Below are positions 10,090 through 18,459 of a stretch of 64,000 nt of DNA, piece after piece. The notes under the pieces are model-generated. The model saw only the letters and a list, made by a program, of their open reading frames with translations, made no database searches and had not been told where the DNA came from. Both the position numbers and the translations under genes were made by a program. Source of the DNA: Lachnospiraceae bacterium (GTDB lineage: Bacteria; Bacillota; Clostridia; Lachnospirales; Lachnospiraceae); NCBI GenBank assembly GCA_900168235.1, contig FUZG01000002.1:62001-126000 (forward strand), written 5' to 3'. Numbering within the stretch: the first letter of the stretch is position 1; each line of letters begins with the position of its first letter.

Positions 10090-10439
10090 CAGACCCCATT
10101 TTAACGGCAAAAGATAACGTAGTCAATTAGAACCAAAAAAGCACATAAAAAAGACCAAATTTTATCTATTATGCTTAAGAAAGCATTTTCTATTATTTTA
10201 TCGTCAAAAAACTATTAATACTTTATAAAAAAGTCAGACGGAGCAATAAAAAACATTGCATGAGTCAGATACTGAATTTCAACAATTTGTTGAGGTTTCT
10301 AAAAGAGTGTTTTAAAATACGGTGTCAGAGTTAAAATTCAGGCATCAAAATTATGAAAAAAAATTTTTTTGGATCATTTGTGTAAATCGTCATTCAATTA
10401 TGAAAAGACATTGAGATCCGGAAGGAAGTACTTATATAT
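10090..10439. other. AT-rich divergent intergenic region
   Basis: About 350 bp separating the minus-strand atp operon from the plus-strand gene at 10440. Strongly A/T-rich with several A and T tracts. A good plus-strand promoter is visible (10290-10318). I could not identify a convincing -35/-10 pair for the atp operon; candidate CATAAT (complement of 10168-10173) lacks a matching -35. Confidence 0.6.
10290..10318 (+). promoter_or_regulatory. Sigma-A-type promoter for the 10440 gene
   Basis: TTGAGG (10290-10295), a 17 bp spacer, and TAAAAT (10313-10318). Predicted transcript start near 10325, leaving a leader of about 115 nt before a GGAAGGAAG-type RBS. Confidence 0.6.
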
Positions 10440-12968
10440 ATGACAAAATCAATAATCAAGGCAGCGGTTTTTATAGTAGTCTTCGTTGCATCCATTTTTA
10501 TAATAAGCGCCATCATGAACCGCGGTACTACCGATATGACGGTAAAGATGGATGAGGCGAGTTATCCGGTCGTCAGCATGAAGTACTATGACCGTGAGAT
10601 AAATATGATGCACGGCTATGGAAATACGGAAATGAAGCCGGAGACATTAAGAGATTCGCTGACTCCCCTTAACGATGACAGAAGCGCGGACATCATCATA
10701 AATACTTATGGACAGAAGATCGCATCCATCGCGTATGAAGTCCGTTCCGCAGATGCAAAGAGACTCGTGGAGAATACAGAGGTCACGGATTACGTTCAGC
10801 GGAGCGACACCATGATCACCGCAAACCTCGCCATAAAAGACCTGATCCAGGACAACACAGAGTACATCCTTGCGGTAGTGCTTACCGATGTAAAGGGTCA
10901 TGAGCTCAGATACTTTACCCGTATAATCCACGACAGCAGGCTTCACGGAAAAGAGCTGTTAAAGTTTGTCACGGATTTTTCCAAAAAGACCTTTGATAAG
11001 ACACAGGCGAGAAGCATCACTACTTATCTTGAAAGTGATTCCACAGGAGACAATTCAAGCTTTGCGAAGGTAAATATCCATTCGAGCTTTGATCAGATAA
11101 CCTGGGGAAATCTGGGATTTACAGCACCTGAGACCGTAAAGACCAAAATTCTTGAGATGGATGACACAACTGCGACCATATCTCTCTCATATATACTTAA
11201 CAGGACGGACAGCGGAACGAACCGCTTCTATGATGTGACAGAGATATACCGCGTGCGCTACACGGACCGCAGGATATATCTCCTGAACTTTGAGAGAACA
11301 ATGGAGCAGGTTTTTGATCCTGATGCATCCGGAATATTTGCAGCAGACAAGATCATGCTCGGCGTAACAGATCCCGATGTAAATATGGTAGAAAATGAGG
11401 ACGGAAAGGTAGTTGCCTTTGTCCAGAACGGTGCGCTTTACGCTTACAGAAACACCGATTCCAGAGCAGTCCGTATCTTTTCCTTCTTTACAAAGGGTGA
11501 TGATGACGAGAGAAACCGTTTTGAAGACCACGGCATCCGGATCCTTCAGGTGGATGAAGCGGGCAATGTACATTTTATTGTATATGGCTATATGAACCGC
11601 GGAAGACATGAAGGTCAGGTGGGAGTATCCGTCTACTATTACAATTCAGCACTGAACCAGATAGAGGAAGAGGTATACATCCCGTATGTAAAGTCCTATA
11701 ACTATCTGAAATGTGAGATCGAGAAGCTTTCCTATTCTCACGGCGGAAATGAACTCTATCTCTTCCTGGACGGCAAGATACTGAGGGTTCACCTCGATAC
11801 ACAGGGCGCTGAGACAGTTGCTAAAAACATAAATTACGACGAGCTGGTAGTATCCGAGAGCAGCCGTATGGCAGGATGGCAGTCAGCTGATCACAAGACC
11901 GTACAGCTCTGCGACTTTAATACAGGTGAGATACGAGAGATAAGCAAGGGCGAAAATACGGAAGTCAGACCCCTTGGATTTATAGGAGAGGATCTGGTAT
12001 ATGGAATCGCAGATCCGTCTGATACGGTGAACAGCAGTATCGGAGTCGTTCTCCGTCCCATGCACACTATCTGCATCGAGAACAGCAACGGAGAGGTGCT
12101 CAAAACCTACAATCGTGACGGTGTTTACATCACGGATGTGAGTTTTGAAGATAACGAGATCGTCCTTAACAGGATCCAGATGGCTCATGGCAGCGGTACA
12201 TTCGTCAGCATGGCGCCGGACCAGATCGTAAATAATATCAGCGACACAGGTGACAGAAACTCCATCACTGTCGCAGCTACAGAGGAATACGAAAACATTG
12301 TTGAGATAGCCCTTGCAGGACGTATCAACAAAAATAACGTGCATGTGCTTACTCCTGAAGAAGTGCTTTACGAGGGCGGAAGAGAGCTTGCTCTGGAAGA
12401 AACAGAGGATGAGCAGGAGATTTATCTGGTATATGCTAACGGAAACATAACAGGTATCTATGACATGGTTTATGAAGCCGTAGACAGGGCTGATTCCGAG
12501 GGCGGAGTCGTTCTTGATATGGATCAGCACTATATCTGGCAGAAGGGCAACCGTGCTACAGTAAGAGAAATATCAGGACTTGCTGCAGATACTGCAGGAG
12601 ACACCGCATCATCCCTGAGCATATGCCTAAATGCGCTCCTTAAGCACGAAGGTGTATCTGTAGACGTATCATCCCTCTTAAACAGCGGAATGGGCGCTAT
12701 GGACGTTATAGACAACGAGATAGAAGATGCAAAAGCACTGAACCTCGGAGGATGTTCATTAAGTTCTGTTCTTTATTATGTAAGTGTCGGACGTCCGGTG
12801 CTTGCAGAGGTTGAGACAGGAAAAGTGGTACTGATCGTCGGATATGACGCGAAGAACACAGTCATCATGGATCCTGAAACAGGAACTACCTACAAAAAGG
12901 GAATGAATGATTCAAAAGAATGGTTTGAAAACCATGGAAATGAGTTCGTATCCTACATAATGAAATAA
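10440..12968 (+). CDS. Membrane-anchored protein with propeller-like body and degenerate C39-like domain
   Basis: An 842-residue protein of no named family that I recognise. One N-terminal membrane helix (residues ~6-26, IIKAAVFIVVFVASIFIISAI) would leave the rest outside the cell. Residues ~300-600 contain repeated beta-rich segments with Asp/Gly turns (for example VVAFVQNGALYAYRN and NELYLFLDGKILRVHL), suggestive of a beta propeller. Residues ~715-842 resemble the C39/papain-like peptidase fold: a helix SICLNALLKHEGVSVD and later GKVVLIVGYDAKNTVIMDPETG, equivalent to the family's 'HxxVxxGYD....xxDP' strand. Aligned by eye, the catalytic Cys position is Ser and the His position is Val/Lys, so the domain is probably inactive. 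Monocistronic: own promoter and terminator. Confidence 0.7.
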   Translation: MTKSIIKAAVFIVVFVASIFIISAIMNRGTTDMTVKMDEASYPVVSMKYYDREINMMHGYGNTEMKPETLRDSLTPLNDDRSADIIINTYGQKIASIAYEVRSADAKRLVENTEVTDYVQRSDTMITANLAIKDLIQDNTEYILAVVLTDVKGHELRYFTRIIHDSRLHGKELLKFVTDFSKKTFDKTQARSITTYLESDSTGDNSSFAKVNIHSSFDQITWGNLGFTAPETVKTKILEMDDTTATISLSYILNRTDSGTNRFYDVTEIYRVRYTDRRIYLLNFERTMEQVFDPDASGIFAADKIMLGVTDPDVNMVENEDGKVVAFVQNGALYAYRNTDSRAVRIFSFFTKGDDDERNRFEDHGIRILQVDEAGNVHFIVYGYMNRGRHEGQVGVSVYYYNSALNQIEEEVYIPYVKSYNYLKCEIEKLSYSHGGNELYLFLDGKILRVHLDTQGAETVAKNINYDELVVSESSRMAGWQSADHKTVQLCDFNTGEIREISKGENTEVRPLGFIGEDLVYGIADPSDTVNSSIGVVLRPMHTICIENSNGEVLKTYNRDGVYITDVSFEDNEIVLNRIQMAHGSGTFVSMAPDQIVNNISDTGDRNSITVAATEEYENIVEIALAGRINKNNVHVLTPEEVLYEGGRELALEETEDEQEIYLVYANGNITGIYDMVYEAVDRADSEGGVVLDMDQHYIWQKGNRATVREISGLAADTAGDTASSLSICLNALLKHEGVSVDVSSLLNSGMGAMDVIDNEIEDAKALNLGGCSLSSVLYYVSVGRPVLAEVETGKVVLIVGYDAKNTVIMDPETGTTYKKGMNDSKEWFENHGNEFVSYIMK

Positions 12969-12972
12969 AGAA

Positions 12973-13018
12973 ACGGCGCTGCTTCAGAATTGATCGAAGC
13001 GGCGCCGTATTGTTTTTA
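12973..13018. terminator. Bidirectional intrinsic terminator
   Basis: ACGGCGCTGCTTC (12973-12985) pairs with GAAGCGGCGCCGT (12996-13008) with one G-T wobble, followed by a T-rich tract (TTGTTTTTA). It separates the convergent 10440 gene and prs. Confidence 0.85.
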
Positions 13019-13024
13019 TATTAT

Positions 13025-14212
13025 TTATTCCATCTCTCCGTTGCGGTAACGGTTTACAAGAGCCTGAATACGGTTATTCGGATTCAGAAGGTCGCTGATG
13101 GAGGAATCGTGGTTCAGTGTATCGATGATGAATGCGATGTACTTACTCATATCGCAGGATACATAGTATTCACGCTCCAGAAGCTCAGGGCTCTGGTAGA
13201 TGCAGTTTGTTGTGAGGACACGTGTGATGGTTCCGTTATTGTATGCCTCATCAAACTCCTCGAGACCGTTTGTGAAGAGTCCGAAAGTAGCCATGATGAA
13301 GATTCTCTTAGCCTTGCGTGCCTTGAGCTCACGTGCAACGTCGAGAACGCTTTCTCCTGAAGAGATCATGTCATCGATAACGAGAACATCCTTGCCTTCA
13401 ACAGAAGAACCAAGGAACTCGTGTGCAACGATAGGGTTCTTGCCGTCTACAACCTGTGTATAATCACGGCGCTTATAGAACATACCCATATCAAGACCGA
13501 GTACGTTTGCAAGGTAGATAGCACGCTTCATTCCGCCTTCGTCAGGGCTGATGACCATCATATGCTCAGAATCGATCTGAAGGTCATTTACGTTGTTCAG
13601 AAGACCCTTCATGAACTGATAAGCAGGCTGGATGGTCTCAAAGCCGTGAAGCGGGATAGAGTTCTGTACGCGGGCATCGTGTGCATCAAAAGTGATGATG
13701 TTGTCAACACCCATGGAAACCAGTTCCTGAAGTGCGATAGCGCAGTCGAGAGACTCACGGGAGCTTCTCTTGTGCTGACGGCCTTCGTAAAGGAAAGGCA
13801 TGATAACAGTGATACGACGTGCCTTACCGCCGACAGCTGCGATGATACGCTTCAGATCCTGATAGTGATCATCGGGGGACATGTGGTTCTCTCTTCCGCA
13901 CATTTTGTAAGTCATGCTGTGATTACAAATATCGCAGAGGAGGAAAAGATCCATACCACGGATGGATTCGTTGATGGTTCCCTTTGCTTCGCCTGTACCA
14001 AAGCGGGCAATGGAAGCCTTTATCATATAGGAATCACGCTGATATCCAGCAAACGCGAGACTGTTTTTGTGTTCGTTCTCTCGCTCTGTACGCCAGTCGA
14101 CAAGGAACTTGTCAACCTTTCCGGCAAGATCTCTGCAACCCTCAAGAGGGATGACACCGAGTTTACCTACCGGGATACTATCGAGCTTACGCTTACCTTC
14201 ATGCACTGCCAT
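13025..14212 (-). CDS. prs: Ribose-phosphate pyrophosphokinase (long clostridial form)
   Basis: Makes PRPP from ribose 5-phosphate and ATP for nucleotide, His and Trp synthesis. The PRPP-binding loop VLVIDDMISSGES is intact, and the ATP-side motifs (RRITVIMPFLYEGRQHKR, TFDAHDARVQ) are present. At 395 residues it is about 80 longer than the classical enzyme; the extra length lies at the N-terminus (GKLGVIPLEGCRDLAGKVD...) and in the CDICNHSMTYKMCG segment. Related long forms occur in Clostridia. It is the last gene of the dnaD-loader-prs group on the minus strand and shares a terminator with the convergent neighbour. Confidence 0.92.
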   Translation of the reverse strand: MAVHEGKRKLDSIPVGKLGVIPLEGCRDLAGKVDKFLVDWRTERENEHKNSLAFAGYQRDSYMIKASIARFGTGEAKGTINESIRGMDLFLLCDICNHSMTYKMCGRENHMSPDDHYQDLKRIIAAVGGKARRITVIMPFLYEGRQHKRSSRESLDCAIALQELVSMGVDNIITFDAHDARVQNSIPLHGFETIQPAYQFMKGLLNNVNDLQIDSEHMMVISPDEGGMKRAIYLANVLGLDMGMFYKRRDYTQVVDGKNPIVAHEFLGSSVEGKDVLVIDDMISSGESVLDVARELKARKAKRIFIMATFGLFTNGLEEFDEAYNNGTITRVLTTNCIYQSPELLEREYYVSCDMSKYIAFIIDTLNHDSSISDLLNPNNRIQALVNRYRNGEME

Positions 14213-14256
14213 TGCTGAAATTCCTCACTTTCTGTGAAACAAATAAAGTTGCCCGA

Positions 14257-15219
14257 TCACTGGCACAGCTGCCTGAGCCGGAGATCTTCCCCCTTGAACC
14301 TATACAGATCGTACCCACTAAGAATCCTTGAAAATGAACGTTCCGAGTAATCCTCTTTGATCCTTGCCAAGTCCAGATTACTGGAAATGATCGTGGAATG
14401 CCTTCTCAAATGCCTTTCATTGAGGATAAGGAACAGTTCGGATCGTACAAAGGAATTTACAGTCTCCGTTCCGAGATCATCGATGATCAGCAGATCGGCG
14501 TTGAAAATATTACTGTAAAACTCGTTGTCTTCAGCCGTTTCGCCGTTTGCGCGGAAAGTATGATCCGCAAGCGCACGAAAAAGCCGGAAGGCAGAAAAAT
14601 ATACCACACTGTATCCCTCATCCAGCATCGCTTTTGCAATGCAGTTTGAAAGGAAAGTTTTTCCACTCCCGACGTTTCCTAAGAATAACATATTGGTATA
14701 TGTATTTGCAAATGTTTTTACGAACGTACGCGCGTCATTATAGGCTTTTTCCATGTCCGGACGCACATTGTTCGAAAAAAGATCCATTTTGCAGGTAGAA
14801 AAATTCTCTTTGTCGAGAACTTCCATCAGGTTTGACTGGGCATAAAGCGCATTGATGAGCTTCTGCTTCAGACAATGACACTTTTCCGTGCCGATATAGC
14901 CGGTATCCTTGCAGTCAGGACAGTCGTAGATAGGAGAGAGCCAGTCTGCGGGATGGCCGGATGAAAGGAGAAGCGCTGTCTTCTTTTCTGAAAGACGGCT
15001 GATCTTTTCCCGAAGATCAGCAATAGCGGATTCATCGCCTTCCATGTAGCGCGCAGCAGACTCTATAGCTGCATCTGCGATCTCCTTTTCAAGTTCATGA
15101 AAACCCGGGACATCGCGTCGTATAGAAGCTTTGCGCTCGGCAAGGATCTTTGCGTTTCTGGTTCGTGCGGATTCGTATCCGCTCATGATTTCATTAAAAC
15201 GGCTATCAGACAATGCCAT
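14257..15219 (-). CDS. Replicative helicase loader (DnaI/DnaC-type AAA+ ATPase)
   Basis: A 320-residue AAA+ protein that would load the replicative helicase onto DNA. An N-terminal helical region (residues 1-95) is followed by a four-Cys zinc-binding motif (C100, C103, C114, C116; CPDCKDTGYIGTEKCHC), as in Bacillus DnaI. The ATPase core has Walker A GNVGSGKT (181-188), Walker B LLIIDDLG (243-250), sensor ISSNLDL and arginine-finger region ERSFSRI. The gene lies 17 bp downstream of the dnaD-like gene and is clearly co-transcribed with it, which supports a replication role rather than an IstB transposition role. Confidence 0.88.
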   Translation of the reverse strand: MALSDSRFNEIMSGYESARTRNAKILAERKASIRRDVPGFHELEKEIADAAIESAARYMEGDESAIADLREKISRLSEKKTALLLSSGHPADWLSPIYDCPDCKDTGYIGTEKCHCLKQKLINALYAQSNLMEVLDKENFSTCKMDLFSNNVRPDMEKAYNDARTFVKTFANTYTNMLFLGNVGSGKTFLSNCIAKAMLDEGYSVVYFSAFRLFRALADHTFRANGETAEDNEFYSNIFNADLLIIDDLGTETVNSFVRSELFLILNERHLRRHSTIISSNLDLARIKEDYSERSFSRILSGYDLYRFKGEDLRLRQLCQ

Positions 15220-15236
15220 AGATAATCCCCTCTGAA

Positions 15237-16352
15237 TTAGTTCTTAGCAAATCTCTTTTCCAGATCATCGTAATCGTAGCTTCGTTCTTCAAAATTTCTG
15301 AACTTATCCCTGCGGTCAGGTGCAGGAGTTTTGTCACGCATAGCATTTACACTGCTCTTTGCATGATCGGCGTCAAGTGCATCGAGGTCAGACTTTTTGC
15401 GTACCTGCTTAGTCTTCCAGTTTTTAAGGATGCCGTCAGCATAGCTGAAGCTGGGCTTTGAAATGGAGCGCATTGTGCGGTTTACTGCTTCGATGATGAG
15501 ATCCATATCGAAACCGTACTCGTCCTTCCAGCGCTTGATAAAGTCGATATCAGCCTGGACAGGATTGCGTCCGTTTAGGCCGAAAGCACGGAGAACAGCG
15601 TAATAATCCTTCTTGAAGGTACTGGTCTCGGCACGTGCAGCCTTCACATCGTGGATACCCTGCTCATCCCATGCGATGGCGGTGGCTTCGATGTAGCGCA
15701 TGCTCTTATGTCCGGCATTTACGCAATATTCAACGAGATACTCGATAAGGTCCACGCTGAAATGAAGCTTATCGTAGATGAAGAGGATCGTGCTGATATC
15801 GGACATGCTGAGAGGTCGTCCGATATACTGTTCGGTCATAAAGAGTAGTCCCTGAACATCATCACGGCTCTTAAATTCATCAAGTTTATCTGCGGAGTAG
15901 AAAGGACGTGTTCCCTTTGCCTCGTCAGCGGGTGCAGCGGAAGCCTTGGAAACCTCATTATCTGCGGGGATACGGGGCTTAACTGCTTCTGCGGTCTGAG
16001 GGATATCCTGCGGAGCGGGAGCAGACTGGACAGAAGCTCTCTGTCGGTTTGCCACGCGGTGGATGTCATTCAGGCATATTCCGCGGATATTTTTGTCTGG
16101 ATCAAAGTCGATGGTAAGGAGACCCTGTCTGTCCCAGTACTGAAGGGCTCTCAGGATGTCGCCTTCCGTGTAGTTAAAGAGATCCGCAAGGGTAGAAACC
16201 GAGATCTCCAGATCACCGGAGGAAGCCCTGAGCAGGTAAAGATAGATCTTTATCTGGGCTTCATTAGCCTCGGTCATGAATTTATCGATAAAAATGTTGG
16301 AAACAAGTGTAGAACCGGTATCGTTTTTTTCGTAAAGTGCAATGCTGCTCAT
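15237..16352 (-). CDS. DnaD/DnaB-type replication initiation protein
   Basis: A 371-residue primosome protein. Residues ~15-100 form a winged-helix-like N-terminal domain (AQIKIYLYLLRA, VSTLADLFNYTEGDILRALQYWDRQGLL). A Pro/Ala-rich linker (105-148) follows. Two consecutive DnaD_2 (DDBH2) helical domains are visible: residues ~155-235, ending RYIEATAIAWDEQGI, and ~245-318, ending FSYADGILKNWKTK. Both carry the YxxxIxxxW helix that binds single-stranded DNA. Tandem DDBH2 domains resemble Bacillus DnaB more than DnaD. Promoter and RBS (AAAGGCGG) are strong, and a DnaA-box cluster lies upstream. The C-terminal 50 residues are charged and probably disordered. Confidence 0.85.
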   Translation of the reverse strand: MSSIALYEKNDTGSTLVSNIFIDKFMTEANEAQIKIYLYLLRASSGDLEISVSTLADLFNYTEGDILRALQYWDRQGLLTIDFDPDKNIRGICLNDIHRVANRQRASVQSAPAPQDIPQTAEAVKPRIPADNEVSKASAAPADEAKGTRPFYSADKLDEFKSRDDVQGLLFMTEQYIGRPLSMSDISTILFIYDKLHFSVDLIEYLVEYCVNAGHKSMRYIEATAIAWDEQGIHDVKAARAETSTFKKDYYAVLRAFGLNGRNPVQADIDFIKRWKDEYGFDMDLIIEAVNRTMRSISKPSFSYADGILKNWKTKQVRKKSDLDALDADHAKSSVNAMRDKTPAPDRRDKFRNFEERSYDYDDLEKRFAKN

Positions 16353-16408
16353 GGGTCCGCCTTTGAAAAACTGGATTCCTGATGTCTTTTCCCAATCAGG
16401 TCAGACAG

Positions 16409-16438
16409 ATTATAGCATAGGAAATTAACAATATACAA
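16409..16438 (-). promoter_or_regulatory. Strong promoter for the dnaD-loader-prs unit
   Basis: Read on the minus strand: TTGTAT, an 18 bp spacer ending in TGC, then TATAAT. The TGC makes it an extended -10 element. The DnaA-box cluster begins about 50 bp upstream of the -35. Confidence 0.75.
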
Positions 16439-16485
16439 TGGTGAAAACGGCGGAAACCCGCATGAAATGGGCGTTTGCGGGCTTT

Positions 16486-16600
16486 TGTGGATAATGTGGA
16501 TAGCGTGGATTACTCCCGCAAATGCCCAAAACACAAGAAAAAGAAATCCACACCTTTTTGTGGAGAGTTTTTCACAAAAAGATGTGGATAATGTGGATAA
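16486..16600 (-). promoter_or_regulatory. DnaA-box cluster upstream of the dnaD-like gene
   Basis: Three perfect copies of TTATCCACA (read on the minus strand) at 16486-16494, 16583-16591 and 16592-16600, plus two adjoining variants: CTATCCACA (16495-16503) and TAATCCACG (16504-16512). The 16486-16512 block is three consecutive 9-mers without gaps and 16583-16600 is two. A looser match in the opposite orientation lies at 16544-16552. A further perfect copy lies inside murC at 16921-16929. All consensus boxes have the same orientation and lie between murC and the dnaD promoter. Confidence 0.8.
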
Positions 16601-16601
16601 C

Positions 16602-17981
16602 TTATTCGCCAAGAAGGTCGGTGCCCACTTTATAAACATCTCCGGCACCCATAGTTATCAACAGGTCACCGTTGATACAATGTTCCTGAATAAATTTTTC
16701 GATCTCAGCAAAAGACGGGAGATAACAGGCATTTCCGCCTTTTTTGTTGATTTCTTCCATGAGGGTCTTGGAGCTTATTCCAAGGTCATCAGTCTCACGT
16801 GCAGCATAGATATCCGCAAGGATAACACGGTCTGAATGTGTAAGAGCCTCTGCAAATTCAGGGAGCAGAGCCTTTGTCCTTGTGTAGGTGTGAGGCTGGA
16901 ATACGCACCAGAGTGTCTTATGTGGATAATGTGCGGCAGCTTCCAGTGTTGCAGCGATCTCGGTGGGATGATGTGCATAATCATCGATGACTGTGATGCC
17001 GTTAAATTCGCCCTTCTTTTCAAAACGGCGCTCTGTTCCGCGGAACTCGGAAAGTGCCTTCAGTGCAGGCTCTGTGCTGATGCCGAGGATGTGGGATGCG
17101 GCAGCTGCAGCGCAGGCATTACCGATATTGTGCTCTCCGGGAACCTTAAGTGACACTGTTCCGATCTTTTCTGAGCCGTGGTTCAGAGTAAATGTAGGAT
17201 GAGCAAATTCATCATATGAAATATCTGTAGGATACCAGTCACAGCTGCTGTCCATGCCGAAAGTCACGATATTGCAGGAAAGACCCTCTGTCACTTCCTT
17301 AAATCCCGGATCGCCTCCGTTAATTATAAGTGTGCCGTCCTCAGGAAGAAGAGTCGCAAACTTATGGAAGGATGCACGGATGTCGTTGATATCCTTAAAG
17401 AAATCAAGGTGATCCTCATCAACGTTCAGGATGATGCTTATCTTCGGGAAGAAGCTGTGGAAGCTGTTTGTGTACTCGCATGCTTCTGTAACGAAATATC
17501 TGTCACCGCCGATGCGGAAGTTTCCGTTGATGGAGTGGAGCATGCCGCCTACTGAGATAGTAGGATCGGCATCTGCCTTGAGCAGGATCTCGGAAAGCAT
17601 GGATGTTGTGGTGGTCTTTCCATGAGTTCCCGCAACTGCAACGGGAAGGTCATACTTTTTCATGACCTGTCCTAAGAGCTCGGCACGTGTGAGAACAGGA
17701 AGGTTTCTCCTGCGGACCTCCATGAGCTCCGGGTTATTTTCGTGGATAGCTGCGGTCATTACAACGAGATCGATGTCGTCTGTGATGTTTTCGGCAGCCT
17801 GGGGATAACGAACGATGGCGCCGAGAGATGCGAGAGCGTGTGTCAGATCGCCTTCCTTCATATCAGAGCCTGATACGGTAAATCCCTTTGAAAGTAAAAG
17901 CTCGGAAAGTCCGCTCATGCTGATTCCGCCGATGCCGATGAAATGAATGTGAATCTTCTTATTAAAATCTATTTCGTACAT
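16602..17981 (-). CDS. murC: UDP-N-acetylmuramate--L-alanine ligase
   Basis: Adds L-Ala to UDP-MurNAc in cytoplasmic peptidoglycan precursor synthesis. The 459-residue protein has the MurC N-terminal nucleotide fold (IHFIGIGGISMSGL), the ATP loop AGTHGKTTTTSMLSEI near residue 110, the central block ACEYTNSFHSFFPKISIILNVDEDHLDFF, and the C-terminal domain with VIDDYAHHPTEIAATL. Its own promoter lies at 18050-18077 and its RBS reads GGAG. The stop codon sits one base beyond the last DnaA box. Confidence 0.97.
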   Translation of the reverse strand: MYEIDFNKKIHIHFIGIGGISMSGLSELLLSKGFTVSGSDMKEGDLTHALASLGAIVRYPQAAENITDDIDLVVMTAAIHENNPELMEVRRRNLPVLTRAELLGQVMKKYDLPVAVAGTHGKTTTTSMLSEILLKADADPTISVGGMLHSINGNFRIGGDRYFVTEACEYTNSFHSFFPKISIILNVDEDHLDFFKDINDIRASFHKFATLLPEDGTLIINGGDPGFKEVTEGLSCNIVTFGMDSSCDWYPTDISYDEFAHPTFTLNHGSEKIGTVSLKVPGEHNIGNACAAAAASHILGISTEPALKALSEFRGTERRFEKKGEFNGITVIDDYAHHPTEIAATLEAAAHYPHKTLWCVFQPHTYTRTKALLPEFAEALTHSDRVILADIYAARETDDLGISSKTLMEEINKKGGNACYLPSFAEIEKFIQEHCINGDLLITMGAGDVYKVGTDLLGE

Positions 17982-18049
17982 AAAATCTCCATAATAAAAT
18001 TATTCGCGCGGAAATTAAGAATATCAGGACACCGCGCTTCGCCATCATA

Positions 18050-18077
18050 ATTATATATTCTTATATATAAAAAGCAA
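18050..18077 (-). promoter_or_regulatory. murC promoter
   Basis: On the minus strand: TTGCTT (complement of 18072-18077), 16 bp spacer, TATAAT (complement of 18050-18055). Confidence 0.6.
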
Positions 18078-18247
18078 TAACAGAGCGGTTCCACAAAAGA
18101 CATGGATCAGAGGCTAAGATTTGTGCAAATTAGTTGTTATTTTTAAGTTGTATTAAATTGTACTGAGTTGTATCAATAAAATGTTATGAAAAAAGGAGAA
18201 AAAACATAAATTTATTTGTAAAAAACGCCCCGATGCGTTGATAGAAA

Positions 18248-18256
18248 TGCTATAAT
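18248..18256 (+). promoter_or_regulatory. Extended -10 promoter for glgCD
   Basis: TGCTATAAT with no good -35 at the usual distance, so recognition would depend on the TGN extension. Predicted transcript start near 18263, giving a leader of about 195 nt. Confidence 0.6.
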
Positions 18257-18459
18257 GTAGTCACGCTGTAACGCTGAAGTGTTCCTGCGAAAGTGCAAAT
18301 TGTCGCTGAAACGCACAATTAGCGCATAAAAGTAAATAAAAAGGGGCACGAACAGAGGGGTTTATACGGCTAAGAATGATGATTTCGGAAACTGGAAGCG
18401 GACCGGGCAAGCGGTATCGTGGACGAAATCGGACAAACTAACAGGATGAGGTGATGCGT

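Larger units (their letters stand above)
17982..18459. other. Divergent regulatory region between murC and glgC
   Basis: About 480 bp without a gene. It holds a murC promoter (minus), an array of ten-base direct repeats with a GTTG/ATTG core at 18141-18180 (TTTTAAGTTG, TATTAAATTG, TACTGAGTTG, TATCAATAAA), an extended -10 element for glgC at 18248-18256, and a ~190 nt glgC leader with at least two potential stems (AATTGT/ACAATT around 18297-18319; GATTTCG/CGAAATC at 18381-18430). Confidence 0.6.

Noticed and set aside
13421-14218. 265-codon open frame antisense to prs
   Set aside because: Shadow of a conserved gene; no RBS or family resemblance.
14257-15219. IstB transposition helper
   Set aside because: Same AAA+ family, but the zinc motif, coupling to a DnaD/DnaB-type gene and lack of an istA partner support a helicase loader.
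16353-16601. Chromosomal replication origin
   Set aside because: DnaA boxes are clustered, but dnaA, dnaN, rpmH and a clear AT-rich unwinding region are missing; regulation of dnaD is the simpler reading.
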